From Nostoc sp. KVJ20 (GTDB taxonomy: Bacteria > Cyanobacteriota > Cyanobacteriia > Cyanobacteriales > Nostocaceae), in contig NZ_KV757651.1 in assembly GCF_001712795.1 (NCBI RefSeq), positions 1 to 64,000 on the forward strand: DNA of 64,000 nt. The letters run 5' to 3'. Made by a program: the position numbers and the translations under genes. Under the pieces are notes generated by a model. That model made no database searches and had not been told where the DNA came from. It saw nothing but the letters and a program-made list of their open reading frames with translations. Positions 35,012-43,262 of the stretch are shown piece by piece (within the stretch, counting starts at the first letter, position 1; every line of letters begins with the position of its first letter).

Positions 35012-35953
35012 ATGCTAACCGCTGCAAAAACGTTGTCTGGTCTGATGGGTTTATGTGTCGGTGATGCGTTGGGTGTGCCGGTGGAGTTTACTAGCCGTGC
35101 TGAACGAGTAAAATCTCCAGTGACAACAATGCTTGGTTATGGCACATGGAATCAACCACCAGGAACTTGGTCAGATGATAGTTCCTTAAGCTTTTGCTTG
35201 GCGGAATGCCTTTGTAGGGGGTATTCGTTGGATGCCATAGCCAATTCCTTCTGGCGCTGGTACAAGGAGGCTTACTGGACTCCTCGTGGCGATGTCTTTG
35301 ATATTGGTCAAACTACCCACACAGCAATTATGCGCCTAAAGCAGGGAGTGGTTCCCCATCAGGCGGGCGGTAAAGTTGAAAATAGTAATGGCAATGGTTC
35401 TTTAATGAGAATCTTGCCAATGGCTTATTGTCACAGAAGCTTCACCTTAGGCGAATTGCTGGCGCGGGTGCATGATGTTTCGGCGATTACTCATGCTCAC
35501 GCGCGATCGCAAATGGCCTGTGGCATTTATATTAGTATTGCAGTGGCACTCTTAGAAGGGGCTGACCCGCAAACAGCTTATTTACAAGGATTGCAAGATA
35601 TCCAAACGATATATTCCATCCGAGAATTTTTGTTAGAGAAGCCGCATTTTGGCAGAGTTTTCAGTGGTGAGATTGCCAAATTACCAGTTGAAGAGATTAA
35701 TTCTGGGGGCTATGTGATTGATACTTTGGAATCGTCCCTGTGGTGTTTATTAAATAGCTCGTCTTATTCGGAAGCGGTGTTGAAAGCTGTCAATTTAGGC
35801 GGAGATACTGATACAACCGCCGCCGTCACCGGTGGGTTAGCGGGAATTTATTATGGGGTGGAAAATATTCCCAAACAATGGATGAATCAAATTGCTCGTA
35901 GACAAGACATTATCTACTTAGCAGAGCGTTTTGCAAGGGCTGTCTACAGTTGA
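35012..35953 (+). CDS. ADP-ribosylglycohydrolase family protein
   Basis: The 313-residue protein shows the ARH fold signatures: GLCVGDALGVPVEFTSR near residue 15, GTWSDDSSLSFCLAE with the metal-binding Asp pair near residues 52-54, a QMACGIYISIAVALLEG helix, and the C-terminal metal site GGDTDTTAAVTGGLAG near residue 268. These enzymes remove ADP-ribose from proteins (as DraG does on dinitrogenase reductase) or cut related glycosidic bonds. The motifs for two divalent ions are intact, so it is probably active. The target is unknown, and no ADP-ribosyltransferase is nearby. Confidence 0.92.
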   Translation: MLTAAKTLSGLMGLCVGDALGVPVEFTSRAERVKSPVTTMLGYGTWNQPPGTWSDDSSLSFCLAECLCRGYSLDAIANSFWRWYKEAYWTPRGDVFDIGQTTHTAIMRLKQGVVPHQAGGKVENSNGNGSLMRILPMAYCHRSFTLGELLARVHDVSAITHAHARSQMACGIYISIAVALLEGADPQTAYLQGLQDIQTIYSIREFLLEKPHFGRVFSGEIAKLPVEEINSGGYVIDTLESSLWCLLNSSSYSEAVLKAVNLGGDTDTTAAVTGGLAGIYYGVENIPKQWMNQIARRQDIIYLAERFARAVYS

Positions 35954-35959
35954 AAGGAG

Positions 35960-36027
35960 TAAGAATTTTAGATTTTAGATTTTGGATTTTAGATTGAAAT
36001 TTAATCCAAAATCCAAAATCCAAAATG
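35960..36027. repeat. Heptanucleotide repeat pair (TTTTAGA / CCAAAAT)
   Basis: ATTTTAGATTTTAGATTTTGG is followed by complementary units of CCAAAAT. The two halves can pair and lie between convergent genes, so they may act as a termination structure. Confidence 0.8.
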
Positions 36028-36040
36028 GAATCGCCCAATC

Positions 36041-37051
36041 TTAAACCATAGACAAAGAATAGACCTGACCATCAATCAACAATCGCGTAATGCCCTTAGC
36101 TTCCAAATGAGTACGAGCCTTATGGAGCATTTTACTATCGGGAACTTTAATCACGCGATCGCGCTTCGTAGAAAAACGCTTGGCGACGCGATGGTTATCA
36201 AACACTGGTAAAGTTCTTTGCTGGGTTTCCAGGCTGGGAATTTGCCCCAAATCACCAAAGTCCTTCAGAGGTCGGGTAATTAATTCTGAGGAACGGTCAA
36301 TTACCAAATAACAAGTTTTCGGCAAATTGGCTATCGACAGAGGTAAAACTTGAACTGATGCTTCACCTGGTCTTCTTTTTGTGACTAAAGGTCTGTCCTC
36401 ATCCAGGTCATCGTCATCAAAGTCTTCTTCCTCAAAGTCGTCATCTTCTAAATCATCATCATCTAAATCATCTAAATCCTCTGATTCATCTAGCAAATCA
36501 TCGCCCAGCATGTGCGCGATGACGGCTGCTCCTGGATGTTCATTCTTGAGGGGTGGGATGGGGATGCTGACTATTTCCGGCAGCTTTGGCTCTGGAGTTT
36601 CTAATTTCTCTGTGACTCGGAGCTTGGGTTTTTCCGCCGCCGAAGGGCGTCGCCGTACCCGTCTACTAGCGGCAATTGACTCCGCCGTTTCCTCTGAGTA
36701 AAGTTCCTGCTCTACACGAATTATCTTACGTGGTAGTGGCTCAACCTTTGGTACTTCCACAGGGTGGCTCTCTATAGGTGGAACTTCTATCTCTGGCTCT
36801 GGTTGACTTAGCAGTGGTAACTGCTCATAGCTTACCTGTGCCCTTCCCTCAGGAGTTCTCGCAGCTCGTTTCAAAGAGACTAAGTATTCATACTCATCTT
36901 CTGGCAACGTGCTTTTGAGCAGGCGACTAATTGTCGAATTACTCACACCATAGCGGTCTGCCAAAGTTGAGGTTGTTTCGGCAGTCTCTCGATATAACTT
37001 AAGAATTTCTTGCTTGTCAGAGTCTGTTAATTTTCTCACGGTAGATACCAA
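36041..37051 (-). CDS. HTH protein with long acidic linker
   Basis: The 336-residue protein opens with a helix-turn-helix (residues 8-50, SDKQEILKLYRETAETTSTL and YGVSNSTISRLLKS) of the transposase/Hin type. A Pro/Glu-rich stretch follows, then a very acidic run (about 185-220, mostly Asp and Glu), and finally a conserved C-terminal domain (about 245-336) with VIDRSSELITRPLKDFGDLG and RLLIDGQVYSLSMV. No nuclease residues are seen, so it is a DNA-binding or nucleoid-type protein, not a transposase. The start is uncertain: TTG at 37051 or GTG at 37039. Confidence 0.7.
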   Translation of the reverse strand: MVSTVRKLTDSDKQEILKLYRETAETTSTLADRYGVSNSTISRLLKSTLPEDEYEYLVSLKRAARTPEGRAQVSYEQLPLLSQPEPEIEVPPIESHPVEVPKVEPLPRKIIRVEQELYSEETAESIAASRRVRRRPSAAEKPKLRVTEKLETPEPKLPEIVSIPIPPLKNEHPGAAVIAHMLGDDLLDESEDLDDLDDDDLEDDDFEEEDFDDDDLDEDRPLVTKRRPGEASVQVLPLSIANLPKTCYLVIDRSSELITRPLKDFGDLGQIPSLETQQRTLPVFDNHRVAKRFSTKRDRVIKVPDSKMLHKARTHLEAKGITRLLIDGQVYSLSMV

Positions 37052-37060
37052 AAATCTTTA

Positions 37061-37912
37061 CTAAGCTCGTTTACGTCCACTGGTACGCCGCGTTCGTCTT
37101 AGTGATGCGTCATATTCTAAGACAGCGCCCAGTCCAAATAACACTCCACTAAACACCCAAAACACTTCTAATATTTCCCCACTTTGATAATTGGGGTCTT
37201 GGGCGTATTTAAACCACATATCTGCAATGTAGAGCGAAAAAGCCGCCGCCGCAATCATTCGCCAAGACTGAGAAACTCTTCCCCCCCAAAAGGCTAGCAA
37301 CAGAGTGGTAGCAATAATTAACAAAACCACATCGCTAACTACGTAAAACCAATTCAAAATAGCGACTAGCAGTTCTGAGGGTGTTTCTTGTTGCATAGAA
37401 ATCCACCATGCCAACAAACTACCGAACATTGCAATTGCTAACACAATTAGCCACTGCCATTTTTCTAGATTGATTCGCCTGGAAGCCACAGCTAAAATCA
37501 TTCCTGCGCCAAGTAATAGATAACTAAGTACAAAAAATATATCGCCTAAAGACACATCCGGTTCATCTTTCAAAATTATTTCGGTATAGCCGAAAAATAT
37601 CCCCCCAACGAAATAGGAAAGCATACCTAACCCAATTAAGAGCCAAACATTCCGTCCACTGACGATTTGCGGACTTAGCCAGTTCCTCAAGCATAAGATA
37701 CTGGCACCCAAATAAGCTAAAGCTTCAAAAATATTTGTGCCAATCACATACCACTCGGCTCGGCTTTCTATGCCATCCGCTCCGGGAACTTTGGCACTAA
37801 ACAATAAAAAGTATAGCAGCGCCAGTACGGCCCAGCCAATATTAGCTAAGACAATGTTCTGAGTGGTAAAAATTGATTTAGAAAGGAACGAATTCTCGTA
37901 AGAGTTATTCAT
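37061..37912 (-). CDS. Multi-pass membrane protein
   Basis: The 283-residue protein has about eight hydrophobic segments (for example IGWAVLALLYFLLFSAKVPG, IGLGMLSYFVGGIFFGYTEI and LVAILNWFYVVSDVVLLIIA) and a basic C-terminal tail (SLRRTRRTSGRKRA). It lies nine bases from the acidic HTH gene and reads in the same direction, so they are likely one transcript. I do not recognise a specific family; it is like MASE-type or other sensor membrane modules but lacks a signalling domain. The ATG at 37912 is preferred over one 24 bases upstream. Confidence 0.65.
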   Translation of the reverse strand: MNNSYENSFLSKSIFTTQNIVLANIGWAVLALLYFLLFSAKVPGADGIESRAEWYVIGTNIFEALAYLGASILCLRNWLSPQIVSGRNVWLLIGLGMLSYFVGGIFFGYTEIILKDEPDVSLGDIFFVLSYLLLGAGMILAVASRRINLEKWQWLIVLAIAMFGSLLAWWISMQQETPSELLVAILNWFYVVSDVVLLIIATTLLLAFWGGRVSQSWRMIAAAAFSLYIADMWFKYAQDPNYQSGEILEVFWVFSGVLFGLGAVLEYDASLRRTRRTSGRKRA

Positions 37913-38053
37913 AGGACTTGACTTATGTAGATGCACTCTGGCAGTATTTTGAGTTAAATGACTGTATATCTAGCAGTGTGTCTATTAGGTAATACACAAC
38001 CTGACACCAAAAGCAAGTGCCAGCGGCAGGAATTTTGTTAAAAAATTTCCATG

Positions 38054-38713
38054 CTACTGCCATAGTTTACCCAGAGGCGATTGATTTAGCCAATTGATAA
38101 ACAGCGATCGCTCGGCTTCTGGCATATCTTCTAGCTTATAAATCACTTGTTTGGTAAAATTGGCATTGCCAAAATAGGCCTTTCCTAATCGATGCAGTTC
38201 TTGTAACAAGATAACTACATGATTTTCTTGCCAATCAGGTATTTTGGCTGCCGGCAAAGGATTAGTAGATACTAAATATTTCACTGCCTCTAGGGAAGAT
38301 GCTTGAGGAAATTGTTTCTGTTGTAATACTTCTGCAATATCTTTCTCAAATAATGCAGCTTGCCTAGCACCTAAAAACTCTTCAATGTCGATAGAAACAC
38401 CCTGCAACAGCAAAATACCGGCTTGGATTAAAATCGCCGTTTTGCCATGACCCCCTGTATCACTATCCAGCTGCTCTAAACGGATTTTGCCCCAAACGCT
38501 AAAACGTTCCGGTTCCTCCAGTAAAACACAGGCTTTACCTCGGTTATCCGTTAATTCTCTCCATAAGGCTCTAGCTTCTTCCTCTTGACTAGCTTTGAAA
38601 ACACTAATCAAGCGAAAAGTCTGCCCTTGATAACTGAGAATCGGCACCTGCTGATCCTTTTTTGGGTGCTGAATGCTTGATATTTCAACATCCTGCCGTT
38701 TGAGAATAAACAT
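38054..38713 (-). CDS. Conserved cyanobacterial protein (Npun_F0813-like)
   Basis: The 219-residue soluble protein has an N-terminal beta-rich part (MFILKRQDVEISSI, LSYQGQTFRLISVFKASQEEE), a middle EEPERFSVWGKIR segment and a helical C-terminal half (LLQELHRLGKAYFGNANF). It resembles the uncharacterised cyanobacterial family represented by Npun_F0813. I see no catalytic motif, signal peptide or membrane segment. The gene is monocistronic. Confidence 0.6.
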   Translation of the reverse strand: MFILKRQDVEISSIQHPKKDQQVPILSYQGQTFRLISVFKASQEEEARALWRELTDNRGKACVLLEEPERFSVWGKIRLEQLDSDTGGHGKTAILIQAGILLLQGVSIDIEEFLGARQAALFEKDIAEVLQQKQFPQASSLEAVKYLVSTNPLPAAKIPDWQENHVVILLQELHRLGKAYFGNANFTKQVIYKLEDMPEAERSLFINWLNQSPLGKLWQ

Positions 38714-39070
38714 GGCACTAGCAAATAACTCCTCACAGGGGCACTCTTAATATGGAATATATAATGGCATTTGGCAGTATCGCCAAGGCTGAAATTACCT
38801 AGCATACTTTGGAAATGAGCCTAGCGATCGCCAAATCCTTCCCGAAGGTAGCCGCCCAGAGGGCGTTGGCGCTAACGGGCAAATAACCCCTTGACAACAC
38901 AATATATCTAAACCAATACCCCATCTGTTTCGTTTTGGGTGTAGATGAACTAACTAGCGACTAGCATCTTAGCCTTGCTAGTGGTAAATCTGCAATTTTT
39001 GATTGCTTCTTGGTAGGTGAAGACGATATAATAATGTAGGTGACTCTTTCGGGAGCCATTATTTTGTTTT
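38714..39070. other. Intergenic region before tRNA-Arg
   Basis: It contains a dispersed GC-rich repeat (CCCGAAGGTAGCCGCCCAGA near 38845) and the tRNA-Arg promoter. No gene is seen. Confidence 0.5.
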
Positions 39071-39143
39071 GGGCGCGTAGCTCAGTGGATAGAGCAATTG
39101 CCTTCTAAGCAATCGGTCGCAGGTTCGAACCCTGCCGCGCTCG
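39071..39143 (+). tRNA. tRNA-Arg (anticodon TCT)
   Basis: A 73-base cloverleaf with acceptor GGGCGCG/CGCGCTC, anticodon loop CTTCTAA and T-arm GGTTCGAACCC. It is continuous with no intron, and CCA is not encoded. Confidence 0.95.
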
Positions 39144-39157
39144 TTTTAACTTAATAT

Positions 39158-39208
39158 GAACCCTCAAGCACCGTCAAGTGATATGATCATTTCTACATTT
39201 GAGGGTTC
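39158..39208. repeat. 10-base inverted repeat between tRNA-Arg and the nuclease-like gene
   Basis: GAACCCTCAA (39158-39167) and TTGAGGGTTC (39199-39208) are perfect inverted repeats ending just before the nuclease-like reading frame. This may be a tRNA terminator or part of an element boundary. Confidence 0.7.
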
Positions 39209-39211
39209 GTT

Positions 39212-39934
39212 TTGCTGCATCATACTAAGAACAAGGGCGATATTGCTGCAACCAAAGCGATCGCCGATCTAACGCTTAAAGGATACTTGATTCTCACGCC
39301 ACTTGTTTGTGAACATTTACCTTTTGATTTTGTTGTCTACAAAGACGATAAATTTTACAAAATACAAGCTAAATACGCAGCAGACAATAGGGTAGTCAAT
39401 AAAACTATTTGGGTAGATAAAAATGGGACTCATCAAAAGAAGTACAAAGTAAATGACTTTGAATTTTATGCTGTTTATCTGCCTGATATAGATAAAGTTG
39501 TTTATCCATCAATTAACTTTGATGGTTGCTACATAACTACCCAGATACCTAATTCAGCTACACCGTTTTACTGGTGGGAGGATTTTACAGAATTTACTGA
39601 AGCAGCATCTAAGCGAACCTACAAGGAGTTTGGCGTTGATTTAACAACCAGAAAGGTTAACCCAGACTCTAGGATTCATACCAGAAAAGTTGAAAGACCA
39701 TCGAAAGAAGAACTAGGAAAACTAGTTTTGGAAAAGCCAACTGCACAAATTGGGAGAGATTTTGGCGTGTCTGATAAGGCTGTAGAAAAGTGGTGTAAAG
39801 CTTATGGGGTAGAAAAGCCACCCAGAGGGTATTGGGTGAAGAAAGCTTATGTAAAAGTGGAAGAACAGTTAACAGCCCATAACGAGGAGGAAACAAGTCC
39901 TGACCTTAGCCTGAGTAAGGATGTGAATTTCTGA
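39212..39934 (+). CDS. PD-(D/E)XK nuclease-like protein with C-terminal HTH
   Basis: The 240-residue protein matches the group I intron-associated PD-(D/E)XK family (PDDEXK_5, with I-Ssp6803I as relative). The core is KGDIAATKAIADLTLKGY, then PFDFVVYKDDKFYKIQAKYA, where Asp49 or Glu/Gln and Lys form the expected D...(x)K site; the second acidic position appears as Gln (IQAK), as in I-Ssp6803I-type enzymes. Residues 160-210 look like a DNA-binding HTH (AQIGRDFGVSDKAVEKWC). It starts at TTG (no ATG is available), 69 bases after tRNA-Arg. The position is suggestive of homing or tRNA-targeted insertion, but the tRNA has no intron. Confidence 0.7.
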   Translation: MLHHTKNKGDIAATKAIADLTLKGYLILTPLVCEHLPFDFVVYKDDKFYKIQAKYAADNRVVNKTIWVDKNGTHQKKYKVNDFEFYAVYLPDIDKVVYPSINFDGCYITTQIPNSATPFYWWEDFTEFTEAASKRTYKEFGVDLTTRKVNPDSRIHTRKVERPSKEELGKLVLEKPTAQIGRDFGVSDKAVEKWCKAYGVEKPPRGYWVKKAYVKVEEQLTAHNEEETSPDLSLSKDVNF

Positions 39935-40312
39935 ATACTAAAGCGGTTTAAGTTGGTCTAAAAGTTTAGCATCAAGATATTTTTTCTATAACATCCACTG
40001 AATTATCACACCATTTTGCAACTACAGCAGTAAGAACACCTTTTGCAATTTGCTCAGATATGTTCAACACTTACTGTTCCTTTAGAGGTTGTTTGAAAAG
40101 TAGTATGTTGTGATTTTAATCGAATTATTACCCCCCTTAGTCCCCCCTTATAAAGGGGGGAAACAATAAAATCCAGTTCCCTCCCCTTATAAAGGGGAGG
40201 GCTAGGGTGGGGTAAAAAAATTTTATACATCAATCATGACTTTTCAAACATCCTCTAAGACACATTTAGGATAATCTAGGATGTTTTAGGACTGCTAAGT
40301 ATCTCTGGAAAA
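39935..40312. other. Intergenic region holding a MITE
   Basis: It is dominated by the family C MITE at 40082-40258. No gene is seen. Confidence 0.65.
40082..40258. mobile_element. MITE-like element, family C
   Basis: A 177-base element with 20-base terminal inverted repeats (TTAGAGGTTGTTTGAAAAGT and ACTTTTCAAACATCCTCTAA, one mismatch). Internal C-rich and G-rich tracts (CCCCCCTTATAAAGGGGGG and CCTCCCCTTATAAAGGGGAGG) are perfect palindromes. TA at both ends would suit a Tc1/mariner-IS630-type TA target. No coding capacity. Confidence 0.75.
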
Positions 40313-40384
40313 AGCCCGTGACGAGGATTGAACTCGTGACCTCACCCTTACCAAGGGTGTGCTCTACCACTGAGCCACACGGGC
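40313..40384 (-). tRNA. tRNA-Thr (anticodon GGT)
   Basis: On the minus strand the acceptor is GCCCGTG/CACGGGC, the anticodon stem-loop CACCC TTGGTAA GGGTG and the T-arm GAGTTCAATCCTC. CCA is not encoded. Confidence 0.95.
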
Positions 40385-40465
40385 GAAATTTGATTTTTCA
40401 GCTAGAAGTTAAAATGCTGGGAGTTTTGATGCTTTCCCAGTCATTATAACTTATAACTTCGTAAG

Positions 40466-40551
40466 TGGTGGGCCGGGCTGGATTTGAACCAGCGTAGGCG
40501 CAAGCCAACGGATTTACAGTCCGTCTCCATTAACCACTCGGACACCGACCC
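40466..40551 (-). tRNA. tRNA-Tyr (anticodon GTA)
   Basis: On the minus strand it has acceptor GGGTCGG/CCGGCCC, anticodon loop CTGTAAA, a long variable arm (type II) and T-arm GGTTCAAATCC. The 3' CCA appears to be encoded (positions 40466-40468), unlike the other tRNAs here. Confidence 0.93.
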
Positions 40552-40674
40552 GATTTGTCTCACGATTTAAAATCTTAGCACCATGTTTTATAAATTGCAA
40601 GTGATTAGAAAAAATAACTTTTGGGTAGAGATCGCAACAAAACTGCGTCTCTACCATCTGGATAAAAATACTGG

Positions 40675-41649
40675 TTACACGCTCATTTCCAGCATTCGTT
40701 GCATTGGTCGCAGTGCAGCAAGGCGAATATCCTCTGACATGGTAATTTCGGGAGTACGATTTTTCATTGCCCAGTAGAGCTTTTCTAGGGTGTTTAACCG
40801 CATAAACGGACATTCGTTACAAGCACAGTTATTTATCGGTGGTGCAGGAATGAAGTGCTTTTCAGGAGCTAGTTTTTGCATTTGGTGAATGATTCCCGGC
40901 TCCGTAGCAACGATAAATTCTTTAGTAGGGCTACTTTGACAATATTTGAGTAAAGCGGCTGTGGAGCCAATAAAGCTGGCGTGGCGCAATACACTACTTT
41001 CACATTCTGGGTGTGCGATCGCCTCTGCTTCGGGATGGGCAATTTTTAACTGGACAATTTTCTTTTCCGAGAAGGTTTCATGGACAACACAGCTACCTTG
41101 CCATAGCACCAAATCTCGTCCAGTCTGTTCCATGACATACCGCCCCAAATTCCGATCTGGGGCAAAAATAATCGGCTGTTCTTTCGGTATCTGCTGCACA
41201 ATCTTCACAGCATTGGAACTGGTGCAAATAATATCACTCATCGCCTTGATATCAGCAGAGCAGTTGATGTAAGACACCACCAGATGATCTGGATGCGCTG
41301 CTTTAAAAGCTGCAAACTCCTCTGGTGGACAACTGTCGGCTAAAGAACAACCAGCATTCAAATCTGGTAAAAGTACTAATTTATCGGGATTGAGTATCTT
41401 TGCTGTTTCTGCCATGAAATGGACACCAGCAAAGACGATCACATCCGCATTGGTTTTTTCGGCGGCTCTTGCTAGTTGTAATGAATCCCCAATAAAGTCT
41501 GCAATATCCTGAATATCTGGCTCTTGATAATAATGCGCCAGGATAACTGCGTTGAGTTCTTTTTTGAGACTCTGAATCGCGGCAAACAAATCTAGTGGTA
41601 GTTCACCCGGTTGGGTTTTTTCTCGTTGAGCTAGTGCAGTAGTAAACAC
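40675..41649 (-). CDS. nadA: Quinolinate synthase A
   Basis: NadA condenses iminoaspartate with dihydroxyacetone phosphate to quinolinate in NAD biosynthesis, using a [4Fe-4S] cluster. The 324-residue protein has HYYQEPDIQDIADFIGDSL, the cluster ligands Cys101, Cys187 and a Cys in NNCACNECPFM near residues 275-280, plus HPECES (residues 213-218) and SFIGSTAALL. It starts at a GTG. It is a single gene with no nadB or nadC nearby. Confidence 0.96.
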   Translation of the reverse strand: MFTTALAQREKTQPGELPLDLFAAIQSLKKELNAVILAHYYQEPDIQDIADFIGDSLQLARAAEKTNADVIVFAGVHFMAETAKILNPDKLVLLPDLNAGCSLADSCPPEEFAAFKAAHPDHLVVSYINCSADIKAMSDIICTSSNAVKIVQQIPKEQPIIFAPDRNLGRYVMEQTGRDLVLWQGSCVVHETFSEKKIVQLKIAHPEAEAIAHPECESSVLRHASFIGSTAALLKYCQSSPTKEFIVATEPGIIHQMQKLAPEKHFIPAPPINNCACNECPFMRLNTLEKLYWAMKNRTPEITMSEDIRLAALRPMQRMLEMSV

Positions 41650-41798
41650 AGTTAGGGGGTGCTTTAAATTGCAAATTTATGTCCTGTGGAATCAATTATA
41701 GTAGTTTTTACCAAAAATAGTGGACGGTTGATATTTTGGGGTTGTGTCCAAATCCGGCTGAGTTTCATATCCTGGAGATAGACGGCAAGGAAAGTGGC

Positions 41799-42719
41799 AT
41801 GACCAGTCAGAAAACTCAATCGATAACCCTCAAAATTGCTGTAATTGGAGATGTTCACGACCAATGGGAAGTGGAAGATGGTATTGCACTCAAGCATCTG
41901 GGTGTTGACTTAGCGCTGTTTGTTGGGGATTTTGGCAACGAGTCGGTGGAAGTGGTCAGAGCGATCGCATCTCTCGATATTCCCAAAGCAGCCGTAATGG
42001 GCAACCACGATGCCTGGTACACCGCCACCGAATGGGGACGCAAAAAGGCTCCTTATGACCGCTCTAAGGAAGACTGGGTACAGGAACAACTCGATTTATT
42101 AGGCCCGTCCCATGTCGGTTACGGTAAGCTAGATTTTCCCGCTTGGAATTTAACTGTAGTGGGGGGTCGTCCTTTTACCTGGGGTGGCCCAGAGTGGAAA
42201 TTCGCGGAAATCTGTCAAGAACGTTACGGTGTGACGAGTTTGGAAGAATCCGCCGATCGCATTGTGAAAGCGATCAAAAGCGCCGCTTACGAGACGATTA
42301 TATTTTTGGGTCACAATGGGCCGAGTGGGTTAGGCGATCGCCCCGAAGACCCTTGCGGCAAAGACTGGCACCCAATTGGCGGCGACTTTGGCGATCCAGA
42401 CTTTGGCGAGGCGATTTCTCATGCCTTGACTGCTGGTAAAACCATTCCTCTGGTGACATTTGGTCACATGCACCGAGATTTACGCCATACCAAGAAGGTG
42501 CAGCGCAAACCCATCTTTAGAAGTCCAGAGGGGACAATTTACTTGAATGCGGCTAGTGTCCCCAGGATTGTGGAAAATGACAGCGAGAAGTTGCGTAATT
42601 TTTCCATTGTCACCCTAGAGGCAGGTGTGGTTTCGCAAGTTTCCCTAGTTTGGGTAGGGAATGACTTTCAAGTGGCTAAGGGGGAAATTTTGTACGAGCG
42701 ATCGCGGATTGTGTCGTAG
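41799..42719 (+). CDS. Calcineurin-like metallophosphoesterase (TIGR04168-like)
   Basis: The 306-residue protein shows the binuclear metal motifs of the calcineurin family: IGDVHDQW, FVGDFGNES, MGNHDAWY, a late LGHNGPSG and TFGHMHRDLRH. The sequence corresponds to the plant-cyanobacterial group TIGR04168, substrate unknown. The ATG at 41799, with AAGGAAAG upstream, is preferred over an earlier ATG at 41736, which would add an unlikely N-terminus. It is divergent from nadA. Confidence 0.9.
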   Translation: MTSQKTQSITLKIAVIGDVHDQWEVEDGIALKHLGVDLALFVGDFGNESVEVVRAIASLDIPKAAVMGNHDAWYTATEWGRKKAPYDRSKEDWVQEQLDLLGPSHVGYGKLDFPAWNLTVVGGRPFTWGGPEWKFAEICQERYGVTSLEESADRIVKAIKSAAYETIIFLGHNGPSGLGDRPEDPCGKDWHPIGGDFGDPDFGEAISHALTAGKTIPLVTFGHMHRDLRHTKKVQRKPIFRSPEGTIYLNAASVPRIVENDSEKLRNFSIVTLEAGVVSQVSLVWVGNDFQVAKGEILYERSRIVS

Positions 42720-42850
42720 ACATTCGCATCCAGTAGTGCAATCTGCGTAGATAATAGGGTATAGTATGATCTGTCAAGTTTAGTGCTAACCAACAAAAGC
42801 GCCTGAATAGCGTCTGAAACTAGGATCAGCACAAGTTTGACAGATTTACT

Positions 42851-42935
42851 GGAGAGGTGGCAGAGTGGTCGATTGCGTCCGACTTGAAATCGGATGAGGC
42901 TAAAACCTCCGGGAGTTCGAATCTCCCCCTCTCCG
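42851..42935 (+). tRNA. tRNA-Ser (anticodon TGA)
   Basis: An 85-base type II tRNA with acceptor GGAGAGG/CCTCTCC, anticodon loop CTTGAAA, a long variable arm and T-arm GAGTTCGAATCTC. CCA is not encoded. Confidence 0.95.
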
Positions 42936-43024
42936 TTGAATGAATGTTGTTATCAAGTAGTACACCTGTTTTGCATCTACAATATATCCAAATTGATGCA
43001 CAAACAGTTTTTGGTTAACTACTG

Positions 43025-43213
43025 ATGAAAAATCTAAATATTAAAGAAGAAGCTCGCAAATTGATTGACAAGTTGCCAGAAAATTCTACGTGGGATGATT
43101 TGATGTACCAAATTTATGTTCGGCAAACTGCTGAAGCTGGACTAGCGGATAGCAAAGCTAGTAATGTTATTTCTGCACAAGAAGTACGGAAAAAATTTGG
43201 ATTACCAGAGTGA
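43025..43213 (+). CDS. Small antitoxin-like protein
   Basis: The 62-residue protein (RKLIDKLPENSTWDDLMYQI, RQTAEAGLADSKASNVISAQ, EVRKKFGL) looks like the short antitoxins found before ParE/RelE-type toxins in cyanobacteria. It overlaps, by GTGA, the start of a decayed toxin frame (43210 onward). With the toxin dead, it could still neutralise a related toxin elsewhere or be a relic. Family assignment is by similarity of pattern only. Confidence 0.65.
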   Translation: MKNLNIKEEARKLIDKLPENSTWDDLMYQIYVRQTAEAGLADSKASNVISAQEVRKKFGLPE

Positions 43214-43260
43214 ACGTTTACTAGACAGCAACAGCAGTATAAAATTTTTCAGCGATTTAA
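43210..43260 (+). pseudogene. Decayed ParE/RelE-type toxin remnant
   Basis: Read from the GTG overlapping the antitoxin stop, the translation is VNVY-stop-TATAV-stop-NFSAI-stop. ParE/RelE toxins in cyanobacteria commonly begin with a similar VYWT.TAV..L..I pattern, so the first stop replaces the Trp codon (TAG for TGG). Three stops in 17 codons, and the end of the ParA gene from the opposite strand, leave no functional toxin. The reading is suggestive, not proven. Confidence 0.55.
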
Positions 43261-43262
43261 CT

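Noticed and set aside
36381..36701. Serine-rich plus-strand frame
   Set aside because: It is the antisense of the Asp/Glu run in the HTH protein.
36041..37051. Transposase, because of the N-terminal HTH
   Set aside because: No DDE or other catalytic domain follows; the rest is an acidic linker and an unrelated conserved domain.
39071..39143. Group I intron in tRNA-Arg, suggested by the neighbouring nuclease gene
   Set aside because: The tRNA folds as a continuous 73-base cloverleaf.
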